A stretch of DNA of 49,318 nucleotides from Microcystis novacekii Mn_MB_F_20050700_S1 (GTDB taxonomy: Bacteria; Cyanobacteriota; Cyanobacteriia; Cyanobacteriales; Microcystaceae), in assembly GCA_007096045.1 (NCBI GenBank), contig SFAU01000057.1, positions 1 through 49,318 on the forward strand. The letters are read 5' to 3'. The notes below the pieces were generated by a model, which was given only the letters and a program-made list of their open reading frames with translations, did no database searches and was not told where the DNA came from. The position numbers and the translations under genes are program-made. Below are positions 31,594 through 40,834 of this stretch, piece after piece (positions within the stretch are counted from its first letter, which is position 1; each line of letters begins with the position of its first letter).

Positions 31594-31742
31594 GCGCGTA
31601 ACCCTCGCGATTGGCTGTTTCCTTCTCAAAGTAAGTGTAGGATGATAGCGCACCTTATTGATAGAGGGGAAACAAAAATCTAGATCTAAAAGTCATCAAG
31701 AGGGAATTGATCGGAGTCTTTGGGGATAAATTCGCTAAAATC

Positions 31743-33164
31743 ATGAATTTTTGGGCTAAATCATTAATATTCACCTTTTTTCTCCCTTTACCGTACCTAA
31801 TGCCCACCACGGTGACGGGCGATCGCTGTTCTTGGTTAGCCCAAGGTTCCGATGTACAAACTTTCGGTAAACAGGGCCAAAGCGGGAAAGCTGGCAAGGT
31901 CGGCAGCCAAGGCAAAAATAGTGACAGTTTAACCCTTTTTCTCGATGGTTCTCCCCTAAAACTGGATATTTCAGGACAAAAAGGGGTCGATGGTGAAAAT
32001 GGCAGCAATGGCAGCGATGGCAACTGTAGCGGTCAACCTAGCAATGTAACACGAAATCTCCAGGCGGCCGGTGGTGGTAACGGTGGCAATGGGGGTGATG
32101 GGGGTGATGGGGGCAATGGCGGCGCTTTAACCCTCTATGCCACTAATTTAGATTTTCTCCGACAAATAACGGTCAATGCGGCCGGAGGCGCTGGGGGTTT
32201 TGGGGGTCAAGGAGGCCAGGGGGGCAAGGGTTGTCGCTGTTCCCAACCTTTCTGGACAATTCAAACCTGTAGCGGTAGGCCAGGTGATGCTAATTATAGC
32301 TGTACCACCAGAGAATTTAGCTGTCAGGATGGTCTCGATGGGGCGACGGGTAATAGTGGTCGTAACGGTCGCGGGGGACGTTTAGGACAGTTAACTTTAA
32401 TTCAAATCGATCGCCCTTTAACTGCCGACCAACCAAGCGCAACTGTTCCCCTGTCGGAGTTAAAAGAACGGGGTTATATTCTATCTAAAAATAGTTGGGA
32501 AACTCGCACCGGGGCAATGTCTTTATTTTCCCCCGGTTCCCTGATCGATGATCAATATCGGATTTTATTAGATCGCTCGGAACGTTCTTTTATTTTAATT
32601 TGGAATGCCCCCCAAGAGTTTAACCGGTTTGCTAATCAGCGTTTTACTTTAACCCTCGATGATCAAAAGGAAATGAAGGTAACTGTCCCCAGTGAACTCT
32701 GGATCGAGGGAACCACTCAAAAACGCAATAATGTTACGGAATTTGTCGTCTATAATGCTGTTTTTGAACGAGATGTCACTCAATTAGAAGCAAAAGGTAT
32801 TACAGGAAATGGTACTGATTTAAGGCTTTTTCTCGAAGATAAAGCTTCCCAATCGAATTTAATTGGCACTAAATTTAAATTGCGTTATCGCATCACTCGT
32901 TGGCAAGCAGACGACCTGCAAACCAGTCCGAGAACTGATTTTGTCACTCGCTATGAAGGAGATATGCCTGCTAATTTAATCCGACAGGAGGGCAATCAAT
33001 TTATTCTGGATATCGGTCAATTACCTTTACCTGTGGAATCTTTGCGATCGGGTACTGGGGTAGAAATCGAGTTACTTGCTACTCGTTCTTTTGCCGGTTA
33101 TTCCAAAGAACAAAAAATCGTCATCCGCGACACGATTAAAGGAGCAAATATCCCCCAGAGGTAA
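31743..33164 (+). CDS. Secreted collagen-like Gly-rich protein
   Basis: The ATG at 31743 starts a clear signal peptide (MNFWAKSLIFTFFLPLPYLM); the frame opens 12 codons earlier. The 473-residue product has Gly-X-Y-type stretches at about 35-60 (KQGQSGKAGKVGSQGK), 78-95 (GQKGVDGENGSNGSDG) and 110-130 (GGGNGGNGGDGGDGG), a second run near 150 and one near 205. Cys residues are clustered around CRC and RPGDANYSC. The C-terminal half (about 230-473) is beta-rich without recognised motif. Probably exported and placed in the cell envelope or mucilage. Confidence 0.75.
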   Translation: MNFWAKSLIFTFFLPLPYLMPTTVTGDRCSWLAQGSDVQTFGKQGQSGKAGKVGSQGKNSDSLTLFLDGSPLKLDISGQKGVDGENGSNGSDGNCSGQPSNVTRNLQAAGGGNGGNGGDGGDGGNGGALTLYATNLDFLRQITVNAAGGAGGFGGQGGQGGKGCRCSQPFWTIQTCSGRPGDANYSCTTREFSCQDGLDGATGNSGRNGRGGRLGQLTLIQIDRPLTADQPSATVPLSELKERGYILSKNSWETRTGAMSLFSPGSLIDDQYRILLDRSERSFILIWNAPQEFNRFANQRFTLTLDDQKEMKVTVPSELWIEGTTQKRNNVTEFVVYNAVFERDVTQLEAKGITGNGTDLRLFLEDKASQSNLIGTKFKLRYRITRWQADDLQTSPRTDFVTRYEGDMPANLIRQEGNQFILDIGQLPLPVESLRSGTGVEIELLATRSFAGYSKEQKIVIRDTIKGANIPQR

Positions 33165-33478
33165 CTAAAAAAAGCTCCCTTCTCCCAACTCCCGTGCAGT
33201 CTTAACCAGTAATTTAGATAGTCAACTTAAGTAGCTGGTTATAATTAAATTAAAAATAGATTTTAGGTTCAATCCCCCCTTAGTACTAGGGTTGATTCAT
33301 AGTAGGGTTGATTCATGAATCAACCCTACCCTTAGTCCCCCCTTGATAAGGGTGGTGTCTGATAATTTTTAACGCCTACCTACTTACCAAAAAGCTTTAA
33401 AATATGTTGAGAGGAAGACTGGTTATTCTCTGGGGTTCACCAGAGAATGTCCCGATCAGCGAAAAAATCAAGGGAAAG
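33165..33478. other. Gap with palindromic repeat before dusA
   Basis: Contains the perfect 28-bp palindrome at 33302-33329 and a further half-copy at about 33287-33300. The frame upstream of the preferred dusA start (33404-33478) is probably untranslated. Confidence 0.6.
33302..33329. repeat. Perfect 28-bp palindrome
   Basis: GTAGGGTTGATTCA is followed immediately by its reverse complement TGAATCAACCCTAC. An extra direct half-copy, TAGGGTTGATTCAT, lies just before it. It may be a compacted MITE whose two ends have met. Confidence 0.95.
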
Positions 33479-34465
33479 ATGGGCAGTATTTTAAGTGTGG
33501 CGCCGATGATGGATTATACCGATCGCCATTTTCGCTATTTTTTGCGACAAATTAGCCGTCGTCCCCTTCTCTACACGGAAATGATCACGACGATGGCGAT
33601 TAAACACGGCGATCGCTATAAGTTGCTGGGGTTCTCCCTAGCAGAAAAACCTCTAGCTTTGCAGTTAGGGGGTGATAATCCCTATCTTTTGGCAGAATGC
33701 GCTAAAATAGCCGAAGATATGGGTTATGACGAGGTAAATCTCAATGTGGGTTGTCCTAGTTCTCGGGTAAAAGAGGGCAATTTCGGCGCTTGTTTGATGG
33801 CTAACCCGGAATTAGTCGCTAGGGGTATATCGGCAATGAATCAAGCTGTATCGATTCCCGTGACTGTAAAACAGAGAATTGGCATTGATCATCAGGATAG
33901 TTACGAAAATATGGCCAATTTTGTCCGTATTGTCGCAGATGCGGGTTGTCAACGTTTTACCATCCATGCGCGCAAAGCTTGGTTACAGGGATTAAGTCCC
34001 AAGGAAAATCGCACCGTCCCCCCCCTACGTTACGATGATGTTTATCGCCTAAAAAATCAGTTTCCCCATTTGTTTATTGAAATTAATGGCGGTATCATTA
34101 ATTTAGAACAGGCTAGACAACATTTACAATTAGTAGATGCAGTTATGATCGGTCGGGCAGCCTACGATAATCCCTATTTATTTGCCACAGTCGATCGAGA
34201 TTTTTATGGGGAATCGGTTACTCCTCCTACCCGGGAAGAAGTAATCAAAAAAATGCTTCCCTACATCGATGAGTGGGTGAGTAAAGGTTATAAATTACAC
34301 CAGATCAGCAAACATCTTTTACAGCTTTTTGCCGGTCAGCCCGGAACTAAGGCCTGGAAGCGTTATATTAGTGAAAATAGCCATGTTCCAGGGGCCGATT
34401 CTGGGGTAATCTGGCAAGCTTTACAGCAGGTAAATTCCCTAAATGATCTGGCTAATTCCCATTGA
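33479..34465 (+). CDS. dusA: tRNA-dihydrouridine synthase DusA
   Basis: The ATG at 33479 is preferred: AGGGA is just upstream and MGSILSVAPMMDYTDRHFRY is the canonical DusA beginning, giving 328 residues. The enzyme is an FMN-dependent TIM barrel that reduces uridine at D-loop positions of tRNA. Visible markers are APMMDYTDRH, TEMITTMAI, QLGGDNP, NLNVGCPSSRVKEGNFGACL with the catalytic Cys, TVKQRIGID, and HARKAWLQGLSPKENR, which is DusA-specific. Confidence 0.92.
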   Translation: MGSILSVAPMMDYTDRHFRYFLRQISRRPLLYTEMITTMAIKHGDRYKLLGFSLAEKPLALQLGGDNPYLLAECAKIAEDMGYDEVNLNVGCPSSRVKEGNFGACLMANPELVARGISAMNQAVSIPVTVKQRIGIDHQDSYENMANFVRIVADAGCQRFTIHARKAWLQGLSPKENRTVPPLRYDDVYRLKNQFPHLFIEINGGIINLEQARQHLQLVDAVMIGRAAYDNPYLFATVDRDFYGESVTPPTREEVIKKMLPYIDEWVSKGYKLHQISKHLLQLFAGQPGTKAWKRYISENSHVPGADSGVIWQALQQVNSLNDLANSH

Positions 34466-34480
34466 TTTATTTTCCTCTCT

Positions 34481-35374
34481 ATGATTACCCAATCCTCACT
34501 TACTGCCGGGGTAAAAAATTCAGCTATGGCGGATTTTGTTTATCAACCTCCCCCGGCAGCTATCACAGCTAAACGTATTTTAATTAAACCTAATTTAGGT
34601 TATCCTGTGCCACCACCGGTAACGGTTAGTCTGCCGGTATTAAGTCAAGTTTTGCGGGGATTGAGGGGGGTAAATCCAGGGGCAGAAATTATCTTATTAG
34701 AGGGAGTTTGTTCTGCTATTTCTTTGAGAGAAATTATCGACATTTTGGGAGTAAAATCTATTCTCGATCCGGTCATAACCATTCTTGATGCTGATAGTTT
34801 ACCCCAGCAAGAATATCCGAATATTTCCCCTTTTCCTGTGCGTTTTACCTCAATGTTTGCCCCTAAAATTATCGAAGAAGTGGATTGTCGGATCACGATT
34901 GGAACCTTAAAACGCACCCATTTAAAGGATAAACCCCTGATTTCTGCTTCTTTAAAAAATCTCTATGGACTCTTTCCCCGTAGTCATTATAAAGCCCGTA
35001 GTCCCAACTCGCGGGGGCAATTACATCGTCCCTCCGTACCGCTAATTTTACAGGATGTTTATTTTTGTATCGGTCATCTTTTTGATGGGGCAGTGGTGGA
35101 CGCTAATCTTAAATATTTTAGTAGTAATTGGCGACCGGATCGGGGAAAATCTATTCCTGTCGGTCAGGTGTTTTGGGGTGATGATATGATTAGCGTGGAT
35201 CGCAGTGCTTGTCTGTTAGGTGATGAACCGATGCCAAGTTATTTAGATGCGATCGATTCCCTTCGTTGTCCCAACCCTGGTTTTACGATGAAATCTAAGG
35301 TTTATAGCTGGGAAAATCGATATAACCTTCCTTGTCAAAAGAATACCAATCCTTCATCTCAGCATCGGGATTAA
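34481..35374 (+). CDS. DUF362 domain protein
   Basis: A 297-residue protein of the DUF362 type. Markers are RILIKPNLGYPVPPPVTVSL, the acidic EEVDCRITIGTLKRTHLKDK, LISASLKNLYGLFPRSHYK and DGAVVDANL with WGDDMISVDRSACLLG. Such proteins sometimes carry ferredoxin domains, absent here; function is unknown. It follows dusA by 15 bases on the same strand, so the two may be co-transcribed. Its last ~25 codons overlap the convergent ene-reductase gene by 80 bases, and the C-terminus looks irregular, so the natural stop may have been lost. Confidence 0.7.
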   Translation: MITQSSLTAGVKNSAMADFVYQPPPAAITAKRILIKPNLGYPVPPPVTVSLPVLSQVLRGLRGVNPGAEIILLEGVCSAISLREIIDILGVKSILDPVITILDADSLPQQEYPNISPFPVRFTSMFAPKIIEEVDCRITIGTLKRTHLKDKPLISASLKNLYGLFPRSHYKARSPNSRGQLHRPSVPLILQDVYFCIGHLFDGAVVDANLKYFSSNWRPDRGKSIPVGQVFWGDDMISVDRSACLLGDEPMPSYLDAIDSLRCPNPGFTMKSKVYSWENRYNLPCQKNTNPSSQHRD

Positions 35375-36395
35375 GGGGCCAATTGTTAGCGAATCTTTCC
35401 ACCAAATCGGGATTACTGATATAGGGGCGACCGAAAGCAATTAAATCCGCATCTCCCAACTGAATAGCGGCTTCAGCAGTTTCTTTTGTATAACCACAAT
35501 TGCCGATTAAAGCACTGTTAAAAACAGCCCGAAACTCGGATAAAAGCATCGGTTTACCCTTTTCATGAAAACCAAAAGCCAAGCCATCTAGCAGATGCAA
35601 ATAAGCTAAATTGTACTCATTTAATCTTTGGGCAACATAGAGAAAAGTTTCTCGAAAATCTTCGGAACCCATGTCATTATAAACCCCATTGGGAGACAGA
35701 CGCACCCCCACCCGATGACTGGGAAAAACAGTTAAAATTGCCTCGACTATTTCCTGTAAAAAACGATAGCGATTTGCCAAACTGCCACCGTACTTATCCC
35801 GACGCTGATTAGTAGCTGATTGTAGAAAAGTATCGATTAAATAACCATTAGCCCCGTGAATTTCTATGCCATCAAACCCCGCTAATTTTGCCTTCTGAGC
35901 GGCCTTGCGGTAATCTGCGACAATTGCGGGGATTTCCTCGGTTTCTAAGGCTCTAGGGGTCTCGTAGGGCTGTTTACCTATGGGTGTATGCAACTGCCCC
36001 TTAATCTTAATTGCGGAAGGGGCAACCGGTAAAGCCCCATTTTCCTGAAAACTCGGATGAGAAGCGCGACCACAGTGCCACAATTGACAAAAAATTGGTG
36101 TTCCTTTTCTTTGGGCGATTTTTGTCACTATTTGCCATGCTTGCGCTTGTTCATCGGTGTAGATACCGGGGGTATTTTGCCAACCGTTAGCTTGGGGAGA
36201 AATTACCGTCGCTTCCGTAATCATTAATCCCGCGCTGGCCCTTTGCCGGTAATACTCGGCCATTATCTCATTGGCAAGACGTTTTTCTCCGGCTCGCGCT
36301 CGCGTCATGGGAGCAAGCACAAGACGATTTTCTAGGTTTAAATCTCCCAATTTAAATTGACTTAAAAGAGCTAGGGAAGTAGTGAAGGAAGTCAT
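35295..36395 (-). CDS. Old yellow enzyme family ene-reductase (NemA-like)
   Basis: A 366-residue FMN-dependent TIM-barrel reductase that would reduce activated C=C bonds with NAD(P)H. Markers are LENRLVLAPMTRARA, the FMN-site segment QLWHCGRASHP, KLAGFDGIEIHGANGYLIDTFLQ (His-Gly-Ala-x-Gly-Tyr-Leu) and NCGYTKETAE with DLIAFGRPYISNPDLVERF. Length is normal for the family. The 3' end overlaps the DUF362 gene on the opposite strand. Confidence 0.9.
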   Translation of the reverse strand: MTSFTTSLALLSQFKLGDLNLENRLVLAPMTRARAGEKRLANEIMAEYYRQRASAGLMITEATVISPQANGWQNTPGIYTDEQAQAWQIVTKIAQRKGTPIFCQLWHCGRASHPSFQENGALPVAPSAIKIKGQLHTPIGKQPYETPRALETEEIPAIVADYRKAAQKAKLAGFDGIEIHGANGYLIDTFLQSATNQRRDKYGGSLANRYRFLQEIVEAILTVFPSHRVGVRLSPNGVYNDMGSEDFRETFLYVAQRLNEYNLAYLHLLDGLAFGFHEKGKPMLLSEFRAVFNSALIGNCGYTKETAEAAIQLGDADLIAFGRPYISNPDLVERFANNWPLNPDAEMKDWYSFDKEGYIDFPSYKP

Positions 36396-36585
36396 CGAAT
36401 TTGCCGATAGAGAATTTAGGTTAATTTTACCGCAGTTAGTTAAAACCAGACAATCGCACTCAAGGATGATTGTCTGGCTATCTGCGAGATTGTCCCTCTG
36501 CTAAGGGAGGAGAATTAATCTGATCAACTGGCTGAATATAATTGAACTTGGTCATAAATTTGACCATAATTACCAGTTATTTAAT

Positions 36586-36735
36586 TTATTCATTGTCCAA
36601 AATTAAAGAGACATAAACTATATTTTCTGGTAGTTGAGTCATGATGGTTCGGTATAAAATAGTGTAATTACGCTTATGTTTACCTGACCAGAAATAGTCA
36701 TTTTCGAGATGTCTAGTAACTCGTGTTTTACCCAT
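36586..36735 (-). CDS. Possible 49-aa protein
   Basis: From the ATG at 36735 the frame reads MGKTRVTRHLENDYFWSGK, then KRNYTILYRTIMTQLPENIV and VSLILDNE, with TAA. Composition looks protein-like, but there is no recognised domain and the start lies inside an inverted repeat. It may be a fragment of a larger lost gene. Confidence 0.3.
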   Translation of the reverse strand: MGKTRVTRHLENDYFWSGKHKRNYTILYRTIMTQLPENIVYVSLILDNE

Positions 36736-36938
36736 AAAACAGGTTTTCTAGGGACTGAAACGAAACCATTACTCTTCGGTGCTTGCGAATTGTAAGAAGG
36801 TTTTTCAGAATCAGTATTTTTTAGGAAACTTACCCAAAAATACCCAAAAAAGGCAAACAGCCTCTACATTGCGTTGATAAAAATGGGAAAACACGAGTTT
36901 TTAGCAACTATCGTGCATTTAATTGTGCCGATCTCGGG

Positions 36939-36982
36939 AAAATTGCTGTTTTTTGACGATAAAATTGCTGTTTTTTCACGAT
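36939..36982. repeat. 22-bp tandem repeat x2
   Basis: AAAATTGCTGTTTTTT followed by GACGAT (36939-36960) is repeated directly with one change (CACGAT, 36961-36982). It lies about 110 bases upstream of the radical SAM gene. Confidence 0.9.
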
Positions 36983-37091
36983 TTATTTAGAACTAATTTA
37001 TTAGTAAAAAAAGATGTTAAAAAAGTCTTGATCAACTTAGGCTTTGTGGCTAGTATGTAAAGCATCTAGCTTCTTCATTGGAGACACCTGA

Positions 37092-38657
37092 ATGAAAGCC
37101 CTATTACTGTGGCCGCTGATGCCCAACTCCTTTTGGTCCTATCAAGAGACTTTAGATCTAGCTGGTTTGAGATCAACCAATCCGCCTCTAGGTTTAATTA
37201 CGGTGGCAGCCCTGTTACCATCCGATTGGGAAATCCGGTTTGTTGATCGTAATGTCCGATTAGAAACGGCTTCGGATTGGGAGTGGTGCGATTTGGTAAT
37301 CATCTCCGCCATGATCATTCAGAAAAAAGACTTTCAAGAATTGATTGCCAAAGGGTTGCAGTTGGGTAAAAAAGTAGCTGTGGGCGGGCCTTATCCCACC
37401 TCCTATCCAGAAGTTGCCCAAAAAGCTGGGGCAGATTACCTGATTCTCGATGAAGGAGAACTGACGATCCCGCTTTTCCTGGCGGCCCTGGAGCGGGGTG
37501 AACCGAGTGGTGTCTTTAGAGCCAGTGAGAAACCTGATGTCACCATGACACCGATCGCCCGCTATGATTTACTAGATCTGGATGCCTATCTGGCGATTAC
37601 CGTGCAGTTTTCTCGCGGTTGCCCCTTTCAATGCGAATTTTGTGACATCATCAACCTCTATGGCCGCAAACCGCGCACCAAAACCCCAGAACAAATGTTG
37701 GCTGAGTTGGAGACGTTATATCAACTGGGCTGGAGGCGCTATATTTTTGTGGTGGATGACAACTTCATTGGCAATAAGCGGAATGCCAAAGTGTTTCTGC
37801 GGGAGTTGATCCCCTGGATGGAGCAACATCAGTATCCCTTTAAACTGATTACGGAAGCTTCCCTGAATCTGGCCGAAGACAGCGAACTGATTGAGTTAAT
37901 GGTCAAGGCCGGCTTTATGCTGGTATTTATGGGGATTGAGACACCCGATACCGATAGCTTAATCGGCATTAACAAGGTTCAAAACACCCGCCAATCCCTG
38001 ATTGAATCCTGTCACAAAATTACCCGCATGGGGCTGCAGATTATGTCTGGCTTCATTATCGGTTTTGACAATGAGAAATCTGGCGCAGGGCAGCGGATCA
38101 AAGATTTTATTATGGAGGCGAGTATTCCCCAGGGGCAGTTTAGCCTGCTCCAGGCCCTGCAAAATACCGCCCTGTGGAATCGTCTGCAACAGGAAGGTCG
38201 TCTGGTGGATGGTATGGGTACTTTCCATCAGGGAGCGATGATGAACTTTGAGCCAACTCGCCCGGTGGAAGAGATTACCGAAGAATACATCGATGCTTTC
38301 TGGGAAATCTATGATCCTGTTAACTACCTGAAACGAACCTTCAACCATTTTATGATCATGGGGGGATGGCGCGGCAAATCGAAGCGTAAATTAGATTGGC
38401 AACAGTGGCAATTGTTCCGTTCCTTGCTCTGGCGGCAGGGGATTGTCCGACCGACGCGTTTCCGTTTCTGGTGGCAACTGGCAGTGATTGCTTGGGTCAA
38501 ACCCCGTCTGCTAGAAGAGTATCTAGCGACCCTAGGAATAGGTGAGCATTTTTTTGCCTATCGCTATGAAGTCAGAGAACAATTACTAAAACAACTAGCC
38601 GATTTGAAGCAACAGAAAGCAAGGGTAGCCCAGCTGGAAAAAACGCTCAAAAGCTAG
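37092..38657 (+). CDS. B12-binding radical SAM protein (DUF4070 type)
   Basis: A 521-residue protein. The N-terminal 150 residues form a cobalamin-binding-like domain (LGLITVAALLPSDWEIRFVD, KVAVGGPYPTSYPEVA, ADYLILDEGE). The radical SAM core follows, with the [4Fe-4S] Cys triad in SRGCPFQCEFCDI (about 181-187) and VDDNFIGNKRNAK. The C-terminal DUF4070 region (about 300-480: ILQALQNTAL-like, WEIYDPVNYLKRTF) is typical of hopanoid-methylase/HpnR-like relatives. It should perform a radical methylation or rearrangement on a lipid or other small molecule; the substrate is unknown. GGAGACACC precedes the ATG. Confidence 0.85.
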   Translation: MKALLLWPLMPNSFWSYQETLDLAGLRSTNPPLGLITVAALLPSDWEIRFVDRNVRLETASDWEWCDLVIISAMIIQKKDFQELIAKGLQLGKKVAVGGPYPTSYPEVAQKAGADYLILDEGELTIPLFLAALERGEPSGVFRASEKPDVTMTPIARYDLLDLDAYLAITVQFSRGCPFQCEFCDIINLYGRKPRTKTPEQMLAELETLYQLGWRRYIFVVDDNFIGNKRNAKVFLRELIPWMEQHQYPFKLITEASLNLAEDSELIELMVKAGFMLVFMGIETPDTDSLIGINKVQNTRQSLIESCHKITRMGLQIMSGFIIGFDNEKSGAGQRIKDFIMEASIPQGQFSLLQALQNTALWNRLQQEGRLVDGMGTFHQGAMMNFEPTRPVEEITEEYIDAFWEIYDPVNYLKRTFNHFMIMGGWRGKSKRKLDWQQWQLFRSLLWRQGIVRPTRFRFWWQLAVIAWVKPRLLEEYLATLGIGEHFFAYRYEVREQLLKQLADLKQQKARVAQLEKTLKS

Positions 38658-38744
38658 ACAATAGCGCCGAGGAACAGTCATTTATCCCTAAACAGCGCTC
38701 TTGAATCCTGCCCCTTTACGATGGTTTTCCTGATTTGAGATTCT

Positions 38745-38767
38745 CCCCCTTACTTTAAGTAAGGGGG
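38745..38767. repeat. Perfect 11-bp inverted repeat between convergent genes
   Basis: CCCCCTTACTT (38745-38755) and AAGTAAGGGGG (38757-38767) are separated by one base and followed on the plus strand by A8. It lies between the convergent radical SAM and AAA ATPase genes. The T-tract is on the wrong side for a classical terminator of either, so its role is unclear. Confidence 0.75.
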
Positions 38768-38775
38768 AAAAAAAA

Positions 38776-40620
38776 TCAATTGGCACGCTGTTCAACCAAC
38801 AGTTGGTAAGCATGATTAAAATCAGCCGTTGTAATGCGAATCTCAGCCGGGTCAGTCATTCCCTGATGGCGATAACGACGAATTGCCATCAGTGCCGCTT
38901 GGTTACATAATAACGCTAAATCTGCGCCATTCCAGCCTTCAGTTGCCTCGGCCCAATAGCCTAAATCCACATCCTCTAAAGGACGTTCATCATTATGAAC
39001 CCCCAGAATTGCTAAACGACTAGAGGCATTGGGTAAATCAACTTTTAACTGTAAATCCAACCGTCCCGCTCGCAATAAGGCCGGATCTAACGCATCTGGG
39101 CGATTAGTGGCTCCAATCACTAAAATCGTTGCCGCCGTTTGCAACCCATCTAACTCCGTCAGGATTTGTCCCACAACCCGGTCACTCACGCCTGAATCCC
39201 CACTATAACGACCTCTTGCCGGTGCTAAAGTATCAATTTCATCAATAAAAACCACACAAGGGGCTGCCTGACGAGCTTTGGCAAACAACTCACGCACCGC
39301 TTGTTCGCTCGCCCCTACCCATTTACTCAAAAGCTCAGGTCCATTAATACTGATAAAATTAGCTCGCGCCTGAGATGCAACCGCTTTGGCCAATAAGGTT
39401 TTTCCCGTTCCAGGGGGTCCCCAAAGTAAAATACCTTTGGGAGCTTGGGCTTTGGTTTGCGTATATAATTGCGGATGGAGTAATGCCCCTTCCACGGACT
39501 CCTGTAGGGTTTGTTTAATCTGTTCCAGTCCGCCAATATTGTCCCAGGCCACATGGGGAGATTCCACCTCCACAGACCGCAATACCGCTGGTTTAACTTC
39601 TTTAAGGGCTTGCAAAAAGTCGGCTTGGACCACCGTCATTGTTTCTGGAATTCGCGAGTCAATCGTAGGAACCTGGCGCCGCAAAGCACTATAGGCCGCT
39701 TTCTGGCAAACGGCTTTTAAATCTGACCCGACAAATCCCACCGCATTATCGGCAATCAGATCTAAGGAAACTGATTCATCTAGGGGCATGGAACGGGTGA
39801 GAATATGGAGGATTTCTAAACGGCCCTTGCGGTCAGGCACCCGAAAGAGGACTTCTCGGTCAAACCGTCCAGGGCGACGGAGGGCAGGGTCAAGATGGTC
39901 GGGACGGTTTGTCGCCGCTAGAACAATCACCCCTTGGCTTTGGGCAAAACCATCCATTAAACCCAGCAATTGGGCTACCAGTCTTTTTTCGACTTCCCCT
40001 TCAACTTTACTGCGATCGGGTGCCATGCTATCAATTTCGTCAATAAAAACGATACAAGGCGCATTCTTACCGGCTTTCTCAAAAATTCCCCGCAGTTTTT
40101 GCTCGGCTTCCCCATAATATTTGCTGATCACCTCTGGTCCGACTAAGGCAATATAGTTAACACCGAGTTCTTCGGCCAAAGCACGGGCGGTCAGGGTTTT
40201 ACCGGTTCCAGGGGGTCCGACTAAGAGAACGCCGCGAGTGGGTTCAAGTCCTAACTTGGCCAACAAGTCAGGGCGTTTCAGGGGAATGGCAATTAGTTCC
40301 TTGAGTTCTTTAATCACTTCCGTCAAGCCACCAACATCTTTCAGGGAAGCCGTGGTCGGTCCTTCGGGCGGTGTCACAGTGTCTTCAACCCCTGAATCGG
40401 TGGGGGATGACCGATTGCGATTGACCTCAAAATCATCCCCGCCAGAATTGCTCGGACGAGAGACTCCCCCTGAACGGGGAATACCGCCAGAACGGGGAAT
40501 ATTACTCAAGGGACGGGAATTAAATTGCATTTCGGTTTTAATTTCCCCTTTTTCCAGTTTCTCTTCCAAGATTTTAGCCAGTTCGACTAATTGCTCGAAG
40601 CCTTTGAATAATTCTGCCAT
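38776..40620 (-). CDS. CDC48-like AAA ATPase with two AAA domains, gas vesicle operon end
   Basis: A 614-residue ATPase. AAA domain 1 spans about 93-335 (Walker A GPPGTGKT at 135-142, Walker B CIVFIDEIDSMAP, Arg finger region RRPGRFDREV). Domain 2 spans about 360-610 (WGPPGTGKT, VVFIDEIDTLAP, LRAGRLDLQL). The usual CDC48 N-domain is replaced by an ~85-residue N-terminus: a helical segment (ELFKGFEQLVELAKILEEKL) and a Ser/Gly/Pro-rich linker with repeats (IPRSGGIPRSGGVSRP). Such ATPases unfold or remodel proteins. It is separated by 214 bases, including a MITE-like element, from the ArsA-like gene of the gas vesicle cluster. A role in vesicle assembly is inferred from position. Confidence 0.85.
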   Translation of the reverse strand: MAELFKGFEQLVELAKILEEKLEKGEIKTEMQFNSRPLSNIPRSGGIPRSGGVSRPSNSGGDDFEVNRNRSSPTDSGVEDTVTPPEGPTTASLKDVGGLTEVIKELKELIAIPLKRPDLLAKLGLEPTRGVLLVGPPGTGKTLTARALAEELGVNYIALVGPEVISKYYGEAEQKLRGIFEKAGKNAPCIVFIDEIDSMAPDRSKVEGEVEKRLVAQLLGLMDGFAQSQGVIVLAATNRPDHLDPALRRPGRFDREVLFRVPDRKGRLEILHILTRSMPLDESVSLDLIADNAVGFVGSDLKAVCQKAAYSALRRQVPTIDSRIPETMTVVQADFLQALKEVKPAVLRSVEVESPHVAWDNIGGLEQIKQTLQESVEGALLHPQLYTQTKAQAPKGILLWGPPGTGKTLLAKAVASQARANFISINGPELLSKWVGASEQAVRELFAKARQAAPCVVFIDEIDTLAPARGRYSGDSGVSDRVVGQILTELDGLQTAATILVIGATNRPDALDPALLRAGRLDLQLKVDLPNASSRLAILGVHNDERPLEDVDLGYWAEATEGWNGADLALLCNQAALMAIRRYRHQGMTDPAEIRITTADFNHAYQLLVEQRAN

Positions 40621-40658
40621 AAAATTTCTCCTGAGTCAAGTGAAAGATGGGGACTGCA

Positions 40659-40776
40659 GCAATTCTCATTTTAAGGTTTCATGACATTAAAACCCTTGCA
40701 CCTAGAGGGGTTAATAATTCTTAACGAGTCTCTAGATCGCTGAAACAACGCAAAATCGTTTCAAAATGAGAATTGC
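40659..40776. mobile_element. Small MITE-like element, GCAATTCTCATTTT ends
   Basis: GCAATTCTCATTTT (40659-40672) and its reverse complement (40763-40776) enclose about 90 bases of non-coding DNA; the match extends imperfectly further (GGTTTC/GAAAC). It lies between the CDC48-like and ArsA-like genes and could affect their co-transcription. Confidence 0.6.
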
Positions 40777-40834
40777 CGTGGGGACTGGGTGATAGATGGG
40801 GTTAAGAAGTCCGACTTGATCAGACTAATTACCT

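Larger units (their letters stand above)
36396..37091. other. 696-bp interval with small ORF and repeats
   Basis: Holds a possible 49-codon gene (36586-36735, minus), an inverted pair of 17-base segments at 36718-36735 and 36883-36899, and a 22-base unit repeated twice in tandem at 36939-36982. No other coding sequence is convincing. Confidence 0.55.

Noticed and set aside
38776-40620. Proteasome-type or FtsH-type ATPase
   Set aside because: There is no membrane segment, no zinc-protease motif and no C-terminal HbYX-like end; two AAA domains with CDC48-type motifs fit better.
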